DNA of 64,000 nt from Betaproteobacteria bacterium (GTDB lineage Bacteria > Pseudomonadota > Gammaproteobacteria > Burkholderiales > UBA3065), in the NCBI GenBank assembly GCA_027490755.1, contig JAIXXL010000004.1:62001-126000 (forward strand), written 5' to 3'. This document shows, piece after piece, positions 51,215-62,891 of this stretch; position 1 is the stretch's first letter; each line of letters opens with the position of its first letter. Position numbers and translations under genes: made by a program. The notes under the pieces were generated by a model. The model saw nothing but the letters and a program-made list of their open reading frames with translations. It was not told the DNA's origin and made no database searches.

Positions 51215-52434
51215 GCGTGGACCAGCTCGAACTGGTGGACGTCGATCGAGCCGGCGGTGAAACCGGCGTCGCAGTAAGCCAGGTAGAAGCGCCACATGCG
51301 GCAGAAGCGCTCGTCGTAGCCCATGCCCAGAACGGTGTCGTGCACGTCGATGAAGCGCCGGTCCCACTCGGCCAGCGTGCGGGCGTAGTCACGGCCGAAG
51401 GCGAGATCGCCGTCGACGCGCAGCCCGGCGTTACCCGCCAGCCGCGCGAACACCTCCGGCGAGGGCAGCTTGCCGCCCGGGAAGATGTAGCGCTGGATGA
51501 AGTCGGTGCCCTTGCGGTAGGCCGGGAAGAGGTCGTCGCGGATGGTGATGGTCTGCACCACGGCACGGCCGCCCGGCTTGAGGCAGCGCGCAACCTGCGC
51601 GAAGTAGGAGGGCCAGTAGGCCTCGCCGACCGCCTCGAACATCTCGCAGGAGACGACGCGGTCGAAGGTCTCGGTCACATCCCGGTAGTCGCGCAGCTCG
51701 AAGGTGGCGCGGTCGGCCCAGCCGCCCGCCTCGGCCCGCGCCTGCGCGAAGGCCAGCTGCGCTGGCGACAGGGTGATGCCGTGCACGTGCGCGCCGAACT
51801 CGGTGGCGGCGATCTCCGCCAGCCCGCCCCAGCCGCAGCCGATCTCGAGCACACGCTCGCCGGCCTTGACCCCGGCACGCTCCAGCATGCGCCGCACCTT
51901 GGCCCGCTGCGCCTGCTCCAGGTCGATGTCAGCATCGCCGCTCGCGATTCCGGCATACAGCGCCGACGAGTAGGTCATGGTCGGGTCGAGCCACAGCTTG
52001 TAGAAGTCGTTGCCGAGGTCGTAGTGCGCCTCGATGTTCTTCTTGGCGCCGCGCCGGGTGTTGGCGCGGAACAGCGTCCACAGCTTGTGACCGACCAGAT
52101 AAAGCACATGCCCGTGCAAGCCGCGGGCGATGGTGTCGCGGTCCTGCGCCAGCAGGGTCAGCAGCGCGGCGAGCCTGTCGACGGTCAGGCGGCCATCCAT
52201 CCAGCACTGGGCGAAGCCGATGTCGCCGTAGGCCAGCGTGTGGCTGAACACCGACTCGTCGAGGATGCGCAAGTGGGCGACCGGGCTGCCGGGGCCGAAG
52301 TCGCGCGTCTGGCCGCCGGGGAAAGTGACGCGCAGCCCGCCGGCGCGAAGCCCCTCGAGCAGCTCCACGAAGATCCGCTGCGCACGCGAGGTGGGCGCGG
52401 CGGCGAGTTCGGTGGCGGGGCGGGTGATGCTCAT
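51211..52434 (-). CDS. cfa: Cyclopropane-fatty-acid synthase family methyltransferase
   Basis: 407 residues. A SAM-dependent methyltransferase acting on unsaturated acyl chains in the membrane. Evidence: NIEAHYDLGNDFYKLWLDPTMTYSSALY, RVLEIGCGWGGLAEIAA (SAM motif I), VSCEMFEAVGEAYWPSYF (EMxEAVG), FIQRYIFPGGKLPS and FYLAYCDAGF. All are diagnostic of the Cfa family. A CGGAGA ribosome binding site decides the ATG at 52434. Within an operon with FAD oxidoreductase and DUF1365, the product may be a methylated or furan fatty acid instead of a simple cyclopropane. Confidence 0.92.
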   Translation of the reverse strand: MSITRPATELAAAPTSRAQRIFVELLEGLRAGGLRVTFPGGQTRDFGPGSPVAHLRILDESVFSHTLAYGDIGFAQCWMDGRLTVDRLAALLTLLAQDRDTIARGLHGHVLYLVGHKLWTLFRANTRRGAKKNIEAHYDLGNDFYKLWLDPTMTYSSALYAGIASGDADIDLEQAQRAKVRRMLERAGVKAGERVLEIGCGWGGLAEIAATEFGAHVHGITLSPAQLAFAQARAEAGGWADRATFELRDYRDVTETFDRVVSCEMFEAVGEAYWPSYFAQVARCLKPGGRAVVQTITIRDDLFPAYRKGTDFIQRYIFPGGKLPSPEVFARLAGNAGLRVDGDLAFGRDYARTLAEWDRRFIDVHDTVLGMGYDERFCRMWRFYLAYCDAGFTAGSIDVHQFELVHA

Positions 52435-52457
52435 CGGAAGGTCTCCGTAGGTCTTGT

Positions 52458-53237
52458 TCAGGTGGTGCGTTCGCGCGGGGCCGGCGGCTTGCGGTGGAAG
52501 TTCGCACCACGCAGCCACAGGCGCAAGGCCTGCCAGTGGATGCGCCAGACGATGCCCAGCGTGAGCAGGGGGAACCCTAGCAGCCAGCGGCGCACACCGG
52601 CCCCATCGAGCGGCTCCAGCCGGCCGCCGATGCGTGTGGCCAGCTGCAGCGCGCCCTTGTCCCAGTAGTCGATGCAGACAGCGCTGAGCCCATCGCGCTG
52701 GTCGAAGCGGAAGCGGTACTCGCCGCTGACCGGAAAGAAGGGTGAGACGTGGAACACCTTGTCGGCCGGCAATTCCTCGTCGGCGCTGATGGGGCCGAGG
52801 TCGCTCCGCACGACCCAGTAGTTGTGGCCCTCGCCGAAGGTGTTGTTGACCTCAGCCAGAACCGCCCGCAGGCGCCCCTCGCGGTCGTGACACAACCAGA
52901 AGCTGACGGGGTTGAAGACGAAGCCGAACACGCGCGGGCAAGTCTGCAGCACCACCTCGCCGTCGCACACATCGGCCAGACCACGCTGCCGCAGCAGGTC
53001 GCGGAACCAGGGCAGCAGTGGCGAGCCATCGCGCGGGCCGTGGTCACGCCCATGCAGACCGAGCAGCGCGGGCCGGTCGATGCCGAGGCCGGGTACGCGC
53101 AGCGTGGCCCACTGCGACAGCGGCACGCGGATGAAGCGCACCGGGTAGGTGAAACGGTGCAGCCACGGCAGGCTGCGCTCATGCATCACGGCGCCGGCAC
53201 CGATCGACGGCGCTAGCCGCAGCGACGGGGTGCTCAC
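52458..53237 (-). CDS. DUF1365 protein (lipid-modification associated)
   Basis: 259 residues starting with GTG (overlapping the stop of the FAD oxidoreductase). Conserved DUF1365 blocks are VMHERSLPWLHRFTYPVRFIRVPLSQW, RVFGFVFNPVSFWLCHDREGRLRAVLAEVNNTFGEGHNYWV, ADKVFHVSPFFPVSGEYRFRF and LTLGIVWRIHWQALRLWLRG. Family function is unknown; it accompanies cfa and an amine-oxidase-like gene in many proteobacteria. There is one C-terminal hydrophobic segment. Confidence 0.9.
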   Translation of the reverse strand: MSTPSLRLAPSIGAGAVMHERSLPWLHRFTYPVRFIRVPLSQWATLRVPGLGIDRPALLGLHGRDHGPRDGSPLLPWFRDLLRQRGLADVCDGEVVLQTCPRVFGFVFNPVSFWLCHDREGRLRAVLAEVNNTFGEGHNYWVVRSDLGPISADEELPADKVFHVSPFFPVSGEYRFRFDQRDGLSAVCIDYWDKGALQLATRIGGRLEPLDGAGVRRWLLGFPLLTLGIVWRIHWQALRLWLRGANFHRKPPAPRERTT

Positions 53238-54592
53238 GGCCGGGGCGCAGCAGCGCCGGCAGCAGCAGCCCACGGCGGCGAGATGCCGAAACCGCGCGCG
53301 ACGTTGACCGCCGAACGCAGACCATCCTCGTGGAAGCCGTAGCCGGTCCAGGCGCCAGCGAACCAGATGCGGTCGCACCCCTGGATGGCCGGCAGTCGCT
53401 CCTGTGCGCGCACCGCGGCGGTATCGAATACCGGATGCGAGTAGTGGATCTCGCGCCAGGTCAGCGCCGGGTCCGGCTCGCGGAACGGGTTGAGCGTGAC
53501 CACGACCGGGCGCTGGAACGGCAGCGGTTGCAGCATGTTGATGAGGTAGCTCACCGCCACCGGCGCCTCGCCACCGGCGTCGGTCGACGCCCCGCTGCCG
53601 GCCAGGTAGTTCCACGCCGACCACACCTTGCGGCGGCGCGGCAACAGCGCAGGGTCGGAGTGCAGCAGCGCGCGGTTGGGCTGGTAGCGCACGGCCGACA
53701 GAACGGCGCGCTCGTCCTCGGTGGCCTCCTCGCCGAGGATGGCCAGCGCCTGGTCCGAGTGGCAGGCCATGACCACCGCGTCGAAGGTCTCCTGGAAGCC
53801 GGGCCCGACCAGTTCCACCCCTTGCCGCAGGCGACGCACGGCGGCCACCGGACTGCCGGCACGCACCTCGGCGATGTCGCGGTGCATGCGCTGCAGGTAA
53901 TTGCGGGCGCCGCCGCGGACAGTGAGCCACTGCGGGCGGCCCTCGACCTGCAGGAGGTGGTGGTTGTGGCAGAACTGAACGAAGCTGCGCAGCGGAAACG
54001 CCAGCATGGTGGCCTTGGGGCAGGACCATATCGAGGCCGCCATCGGCAGCAGGTAGAGGTCGCGCAGACCTTCCCCGTAGCCGCGATCGTCGAGGAACTC
54101 GCCCAGCGTCATGTCGGGGAATTCGCTGGTCAAGGCCATCAGCGTGGTCTCGCGGTTGAAGCGCAGGATGTCGCGCAGCATCCGCAGGAACGCGGGCTTC
54201 AAGAGGTTGCCGGGCTGGGCGAACACGGTTGAGAGGTCGGTGCCGGACCACTCGAGGTCGGGTTCGTCGCGCGAGAACGAGAAGCCCATCGTGGTCTCGG
54301 CGATGTCGATGCCGAGGTGGCCGAACAGCCCGCACAGGTTCGGGTAGGTGGTGCGGTTGAAGACGAGGAAACCCGTATCGACCGGCCAGGAGAGCCCGTC
54401 GAGGGTGAGGTCGATGGTGTGTGTATGGCCGCCGGTGCGGCCCTCGGCCTCGAACAGCGTGACGTGGTGCTGGCGCGACAGCAGCCACGCCGCGCCGGTG
54501 CCCGAGATGCCGCTGCCGATCACGCCGATGCGCAGGCGGCCAGCGCTAGCCGGTGTCGGCGCGGGGGGGCGGGGCGGGTTGGGGATGCTCAT
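53234..54592 (-). CDS. FAD-dependent amine-oxidase-like oxidoreductase
   Basis: 452 residues. After a Pro-rich N-terminus, RLRIGVIGSGISGTGAAWLLSRQHHVTLFEAEGRTGGHTHTID is the dinucleotide-binding fold with the amine oxidase GG motif (ExxxRxGGH). The end, RIWFAGAWTGYGFHEDGLRSAVNVAR, is the second FAD contact. In related gene sets it works with Cfa and DUF1365 in modifying unsaturated fatty acids. It is separated from the upstream GPx by about 100 bases, all in the same direction. Confidence 0.9.
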   Translation of the reverse strand: MSIPNPPRPPAPTPASAGRLRIGVIGSGISGTGAAWLLSRQHHVTLFEAEGRTGGHTHTIDLTLDGLSWPVDTGFLVFNRTTYPNLCGLFGHLGIDIAETTMGFSFSRDEPDLEWSGTDLSTVFAQPGNLLKPAFLRMLRDILRFNRETTLMALTSEFPDMTLGEFLDDRGYGEGLRDLYLLPMAASIWSCPKATMLAFPLRSFVQFCHNHHLLQVEGRPQWLTVRGGARNYLQRMHRDIAEVRAGSPVAAVRRLRQGVELVGPGFQETFDAVVMACHSDQALAILGEEATEDERAVLSAVRYQPNRALLHSDPALLPRRRKVWSAWNYLAGSGASTDAGGEAPVAVSYLINMLQPLPFQRPVVVTLNPFREPDPALTWREIHYSHPVFDTAAVRAQERLPAIQGCDRIWFAGAWTGYGFHEDGLRSAVNVARGFGISPPWAAAAGAAAPRP

Positions 54593-54693
54593 GCTCGGGT
54601 GCGAAGAAACGCCGCGGCCCTTGCCGACAGCTTCAGCCCGGATGATGCCTCAAAGTGTGCGCGCTGGGCCCGCCCCGCGGCCCCTCGCGCGAC

Positions 54694-55284
54694 TCAGGGC
54701 TGCTCGGCCAGCAGGCGGTTGATGGCGCTGGTCAGCTCTGGGGCGTTCGGCTCGACCCGCGATGAGAAGCTCGTCACCTTGCGGCCGCTGCGGTCGATCA
54801 GGTACTTGTGGAAGTTCCACTGCGGCTTGTCGCCGGTGGTCTTGGCCAGTTCCTGGAAGAACGGGTGAGTGCCGGGGCCCACCACCTCTGTCTTGGACAT
54901 CATCGGGAACTGCACACCGTAGGTCAGCCGGCAGAAGTCGGCGATCTCCTTCTCGGTGCCGGGCTCCTGATTGCCGAAGTTGTTCGACGGGAAGCCGACC
55001 ACCACCAGGCCCTTGCTCTTGAGGTTGGCGTAGAGCTTCTCGAGGCCGTCGTACTGGCGTGTGAAGCCGCAGTAACTGGCGGTGTTCACCACCAGAACGA
55101 CCTTGCCCTGGTACTGGCACATGGGCTGCGGCGACTTGTCCTGCAGCTGCTGGAAGGTGTGGTTGAGCAGCGGCGCGCAGGCCGCCTGTGCGTTGTCGGT
55201 CATGGTCAGGAGTGCAAGTGGGATACAGAGGGAGGGGAGGATCCGGCCGCTCATGGCGCGTCGGATCAACGAGAGGATCTTCAT
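54694..55284 (-). CDS. Thiol glutathione peroxidase (exported)
   Basis: 196 residues. The N-terminal 35 residues form a signal peptide (ILPSLCIPLALLTMTDNAQA), so it acts in the periplasm. The catalytic core has C72 (VVLVVNTASYCGFTRQY), the Gln/Asn block GFPSNNFGNQEPG and PQWNFHKYLID with the catalytic Trp and Asn. The Cys form is the usual bacterial one, reducing lipid and organic peroxides with thioredoxin or glutathione. First in a series with the fatty-acid genes, and divergent from the B12-binding MerR regulator (128-base gap). Confidence 0.92.
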   Translation of the reverse strand: MKILSLIRRAMSGRILPSLCIPLALLTMTDNAQAACAPLLNHTFQQLQDKSPQPMCQYQGKVVLVVNTASYCGFTRQYDGLEKLYANLKSKGLVVVGFPSNNFGNQEPGTEKEIADFCRLTYGVQFPMMSKTEVVGPGTHPFFQELAKTTGDKPQWNFHKYLIDRSGRKVTSFSSRVEPNAPELTSAINRLLAEQP

Positions 55285-55412
55285 GGGCTGGGTCCAGGTC
55301 GAGACATGGGTTTCAGATTGCCGCGCGCACGATTGGTTCTGCCGCCCAAAGGCATTTGCCCTAGACAGAGTCCAGATTGACCGCTACGCTCGGCCAATCA
55401 ACCCTCTAGCAG

Positions 55413-59049
<3,637 letters not shown>

Positions 59050-59050
<1 letters not shown>

Positions 59051-59541
59051 TGGCGAAGCGTCTGCTGCGGGCACTGCTCGTCAGCGGCCTGCTGGCTCTG
59101 GCGGGTTGCGGCTGGCACCTGGCCGGCACCCTGCCGGGACAGGCGCCATTGGGGTTGGTCCAGATCAAGGGCGATCGCTCGGGCACGGCGGCGCTGCTGC
59201 GCGAGTCCTTGCGCTTCAGCAGCGGCGTCCAGCTGGTCGAGGAGGACAACCCCGCCGCCCTGCAGATCGCCATTCTGGGTGATGCCACCGGCCGCCGCAT
59301 CATCGCGCTGTCGGGTGCCGGCCGCGCCCGCGAGTTCGAGATCATCCAGACGGTGCGATTCAACGTCCGGCTGCAGGGTCGGGACCTGATCCCCACCGAC
59401 ACCATCGAGTTTCGCAATCAGGTCTCATACGACGACTCCAGCGTGCTCAGCAAGGAATACGAGATCGCCGCGCTGGTGGAATCCATGCAGCGAGACGCCG
59501 CCGCGCAGATCCTGCGTCGTGCAGCAGCGCTGAAGCGCTGA
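59050..59541 (+). CDS. lptE: LPS-assembly lipoprotein LptE
   Basis: 163 residues with lipobox LALAGC (Cys20). GWHLAGTLPG, the central EEDNPAALQIAILGDATGRRIIALSGAGRAREFEIIQTVRF and the C-terminal helix with YEIAALVESMQRDAAAQILRR are typical of LptE, which sits inside LptD in the outer membrane and helps insert lipopolysaccharide. Its ATG overlaps the leuS stop, the usual leuS-lptE-holA order. Confidence 0.93.
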
Positions 59542-59544
59542 GAC

Positions 59545-60531
59545 ATGGCGCACGGCGACCGCCCGGGGCTGTGGACGGTGCTCGGCGACGAGCCGCTGCT
59601 GGTGCTCGAGGCCGGCGACCGCATCCGCGCCACCGCGCGTGCCGCCGGCTTCGAGGAGCGCACCGTACTCACCGCAGCCGGCAACTTCGACTGGGACCAG
59701 CTGGCCATGTCCGGCAGCAGCCTGTCGCTGTTCGCCAGCCGGCGCCTGATCGAGCTTCGCATCCCCGGCGGCAAGCCCGGCGATGCCGGCAGCGAGGCCA
59801 TCCGGCGCTACTGCGAGCGGTTGCCCGACGAGACGGTGACGCTGGTGAGCATCGGCAACGCCGACTGGTCAACGCGCAAGGCGGTCTGGTTCAAGGCGCT
59901 CGACGCCGCCGGAACGGTGATCGACTGCAGTGCGCCGTCCACTGCCGACCTGCCGCGCTGGATCGCCGACCGGCTGGCCACGCGTTCCCAGCAGGCGGAT
60001 ACCGACACGCTGGCCTTCCTCGCCGCCCGCGTGGAGGGCAACCTGCTCGCCGCGCGGCAGGAGCTGGACAAGCTGGCGCTGCTCTTCCCCCCGGGCCCGC
60101 TCGACGGCGCCGCTGTCCGCGAGGCGGTGCTCGATGTCGCGCGTTACGACCCGCAGCAATGGGTCGACGCGCTGCTCAGCGGCGACATGGAACGCGCAGG
60201 CAGGGTCCTGGCAGGTCTCGCCAGCGAAGCGGTGAGCGTGCCTTCGGTGACCTGGCTCCTGGCCGACCACCTGCAGGCGGTGTGGGCGCTTGCCGAGGCG
60301 GGCGGGCGGGCCGACGACAGCCTGCGCCGCACCTACCGGCTGTATGGCGAGCGCGAGCGCCTGGTCGGCGGTGCGGCCCGGCGCCTGTCCCTGCGGCAGG
60401 TCGAGCGCGCCATCCGCACGCTGGCGATGGCCGAGCGCGCCGGCAAGGGGCTCGAACCGCTCCATGACGCATGGCAGATCCTGGCGAATGTCGCGGTGGC
60501 GCTTTCGCCCGAGCGCCGGAGGGCGGCATGA
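59545..60531 (+). CDS. holA: DNA polymerase III delta subunit HolA
   Basis: 328 residues. HolA opens the sliding clamp within the clamp loader. The start LWTVLGDEPLLVLEAGDRIRATARAAGFEERTVL is the DNA polymerase III delta N-terminal domain; LFASRRLIELRIPGGKPG and the C-terminal VTWLLADHLQAVWAL, LRQVERAIRTLAMAERAGKGL complete the pattern. It is three bases after lptE and overlaps rdgB (ATGA). Confidence 0.93.
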   Translation: MAHGDRPGLWTVLGDEPLLVLEAGDRIRATARAAGFEERTVLTAAGNFDWDQLAMSGSSLSLFASRRLIELRIPGGKPGDAGSEAIRRYCERLPDETVTLVSIGNADWSTRKAVWFKALDAAGTVIDCSAPSTADLPRWIADRLATRSQQADTDTLAFLAARVEGNLLAARQELDKLALLFPPGPLDGAAVREAVLDVARYDPQQWVDALLSGDMERAGRVLAGLASEAVSVPSVTWLLADHLQAVWALAEAGGRADDSLRRTYRLYGERERLVGGAARRLSLRQVERAIRTLAMAERAGKGLEPLHDAWQILANVAVALSPERRRAA

Positions 60532-61118
60532 GACGGTTGGTCCTGGCCAGCAACAACGCCGGCAAGCTGCGCGAACTGCAGGCCGCATTCGCGCCGCTGG
60601 GCATACAGCCGGTGACGCAGGGCGAGCTCGGCATCCCCGAGGCCGATGAGCCCTACGTGACGTTCGTCGAGAACGCGCTGGCCAAGGCACGCCACGCCAG
60701 CGCCGCGAGCGGCCTGCCGGCGCTGGCCGACGACTCTGGCATCTGCGTGGCGGCACTCGGTGGCGCCCCTGGGGTACGCTCGGCGCGCTTTGCCGGCGAG
60801 CCACGGTCGGATGGCCGAAACAACAAGCGTCTGCTCGATGTGCTGCACGGCGAGATCGACCGTCGCGCCTGGTATCACGCGGTCCTGGTGTTCATCCGCC
60901 ACGCCGACGACCCGCAACCGGTCATCGCCGAGGGCAGCTGGCACGGCGAGATCGCACTCGAGCCGCGTGGCGATGGCGGCTTCGGCTATGACCCGATCTT
61001 CTGGCTGCCCGAGCGTGGCTGCACCAGCGCAGAACTGGACCTGGCGGCCAAGCAGGACCTGAGCCACCGCGGGCAGGCGCTGCGCACGCTGCTAGCGCGC
61101 CTGCCCGAGCACTGGTGA
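60528..61118 (+). CDS. rdgB: XTP/dITP pyrophosphatase RdgB
   Basis: 196 residues. MRRLVLASNNAGKLRELQAAFAPLG (SNNxGKxxE), then VTFVENALAKARHAS, LPALADDSGICVAALGGAPGVRSARFAG and GGFGYDPIFWLP are the four Maf/Ham1 motifs. It hydrolyses non-canonical purine nucleoside triphosphates such as dITP and XTP, keeping them out of DNA. Start ATG overlaps the holA stop, and its own stop overlaps the GTG of hemW. Confidence 0.95.
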   Translation: MRRLVLASNNAGKLRELQAAFAPLGIQPVTQGELGIPEADEPYVTFVENALAKARHASAASGLPALADDSGICVAALGGAPGVRSARFAGEPRSDGRNNKRLLDVLHGEIDRRAWYHAVLVFIRHADDPQPVIAEGSWHGEIALEPRGDGGFGYDPIFWLPERGCTSAELDLAAKQDLSHRGQALRTLLARLPEHW

Positions 61119-62365
61119 GCGACGCCCGCGTCATCCCGATCCGTGCCGCCAGCGGACGCCGCGCGGTGGACGACGGCGAGATCCGCTTTACCAGCCTGCC
61201 GCCCCTGTCGCTCTACGTGCACCTGCCGTGGTGCGTGCGCAAGTGCCCCTACTGCGACTTCAACTCGCACGAGGCGCGTGGTGAACCGGACTTCGAAGCC
61301 TATGTGGATGCACTGATCGGCGATGTCGAGGCGGCGCTGCCGATGGTCTGGGGGCGTCCGGTGGAGAGCATCTTCTTTGGCGGGGGCACACCCTCGCTGA
61401 TCCCGGTGCCGGCGTTCCAGCGGCTGATGGATGGCCTGCGTGCCCGGCTCAGCCTGCGTCCAGCGCTGGAGGTGACGCTGGAGGCCAACCCTGGCACGGT
61501 AGACGAGGCGCACTTTGCCGGCTACGCGGATGCCGGCGTCAACCGCATCTCGATCGGCGTGCAGAGCTTCGACAGCGCCATGCTGACCCGGCTCGGCCGC
61601 ATCCACGATGGGCGGGCCGCGATCAGCGCGGTAGAGACCGCGCTGCGCCACGTGCCGCGGGTGAATATCGACCTGATGCATGCGCTCCCCGATCAAACCG
61701 TCGCGCAGGCGTTGCAGGACATCCGCACGGCGCTGGAGCTTGGCGTCGGCCACGTCTCCGCCTACCAGCTCACGCTTGAGCCCAACACCAGCTTTGCGGC
61801 GGATCCGCCCGCGGGGCTGCCCGATGCCGACCACGCTGCAGATATCGCAGATGCGGTGGAGGCGGCGCTGCGGGCCGCCGGCCTCGAGCACTACGAGACC
61901 TCGGCGCACGCCCGCCGTGGCGAGCGCTGTCAGCACAACCTCAACTACTGGACGTTCGGGGATTACCTTGGCATCGGCGCCGGCGCCCACGGCAAGCTGT
62001 CGTTCGCCGACCGCATCATCCGCCACGCGCGCTTCCGTCACCCACGCGCCTACCTTGAGCACGCGGCTCAGGCCCTACCGGGCCTGCCAGACGATCTGTT
62101 CGGGGCACGCGGCACGGTCGAGGAGGCGACAAGCATCGGCGCTGAGCAACTGCCGTTCGAGTTCTCCCTCAACGCCTTGCGACTGACCGAGGGGCTTGAG
62201 CTTGCCCTGTTCACCGCGCACACCGGCCGGCCAGCGGGTGACCTGGTGCAGCGCCTGTCAGACCCGGCGCTGCGGGGGCTGGTGACGGTCTCTGGGACAC
62301 GGGTGTCGCCGACCGCGCTGGGTCAACGACACCTCAACCGTGTCCTCGAGGTTCTGCTGACTTAA
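61115..62365 (+). CDS. hemW: HemW (haem chaperone, radical SAM)
   Basis: 416 residues from a GTG start. The radical SAM motif C40-x3-C44-x2-C47 (WCVRKCPYCDFNSH) lacks the fourth Cys of true HemN, which identifies HemW rather than a coproporphyrinogen III oxidase. FFGGGTPSLIP, NRISIGVQSFDSAML and VNIDLMHALPDQT are the usual follow-ups, with an HemN_C domain from about 330. HemW likely inserts haem into respiratory proteins. Last gene of the leuS unit; convergent with the next gene (four-base overlap). Confidence 0.93.
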   Translation: MSDARVIPIRAASGRRAVDDGEIRFTSLPPLSLYVHLPWCVRKCPYCDFNSHEARGEPDFEAYVDALIGDVEAALPMVWGRPVESIFFGGGTPSLIPVPAFQRLMDGLRARLSLRPALEVTLEANPGTVDEAHFAGYADAGVNRISIGVQSFDSAMLTRLGRIHDGRAAISAVETALRHVPRVNIDLMHALPDQTVAQALQDIRTALELGVGHVSAYQLTLEPNTSFAADPPAGLPDADHAADIADAVEAALRAAGLEHYETSAHARRGERCQHNLNYWTFGDYLGIGAGAHGKLSFADRIIRHARFRHPRAYLEHAAQALPGLPDDLFGARGTVEEATSIGAEQLPFEFSLNALRLTEGLELALFTAHTGRPAGDLVQRLSDPALRGLVTVSGTRVSPTALGQRHLNRVLEVLLT

Positions 62366-62712
62366 CGCTTCTTCGGCGTGAAGTTGCAGGTCTTTGCGGC
62401 CTCGGCCTTGGCGGTGGTGAGCGTCTTGATGTTGGCCTTGATGCTGTCCGGGTCGCGGAACAGGGCACCGCGTTCGCCGCCAGTGTTGGCGCCGTGTTGC
62501 GCCACGTCACCGTCCTGGAACTGGTCGTAGGTCAGGTTCTGCGCGAGTTGGTCCATCACGCACGAGCACTTGTACATCGAATCCAGACTGCCGCCGTTCT
62601 CCTGCATGCACTCGTTGACGAAGATGAAGCGGTCGACGGTGGGGAAATCGCCGGGCGCGGCGTGCGCGGCAAAAGGAAGGGCGAGGCAAGCGGAAAGGAT
62701 CAGTTTGTTCAT
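62362..62712 (-). CDS. Small secreted cysteine-containing protein of unknown function
   Basis: 116 residues. A signal peptide (LILSACLALPFAAHAA) is followed by a mature part with four cysteines: NECMQENGG, KCSCVMDQLAQN and a late KTCNF. I do not recognise the family, although the C-x-Q-E-N...Y-x-C-x-C-x-x-D pattern recalls small periplasmic proteins of betaproteobacteria. Its ATG has a GGAG ribosome binding site. Its stop overlaps that of hemW. Disulphide bonds are likely. The C-terminus is basic (FTPKKR). Confidence 0.75.
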   Translation of the reverse strand: MNKLILSACLALPFAAHAAPGDFPTVDRFIFVNECMQENGGSLDSMYKCSCVMDQLAQNLTYDQFQDGDVAQHGANTGGERGALFRDPDSIKANIKTLTTAKAEAAKTCNFTPKKR

Positions 62713-62891
62713 GGTGACTCCGGAAGGACAAGTGTTCGGTGCCGGGTATTCCAGGCACGAGGCCCTTGAGAAAGTAGGGCCCCGACGAAGTTCCTGAAAC
62801 AGCCAGGAATCGGCCTGAAAAACAGCGTTGGTGAACGTGCCGGCCGCGGCCCGCCGGGGGCGTCCGCAGGCGCCCTTCTCGTTCGACGTGG
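62713..62891. other. Gap between the small secreted protein and metH
   Basis: 179 bases with no gene; it carries the promoter of the small secreted gene and the end of metH. No terminator is obvious. Confidence 0.4.
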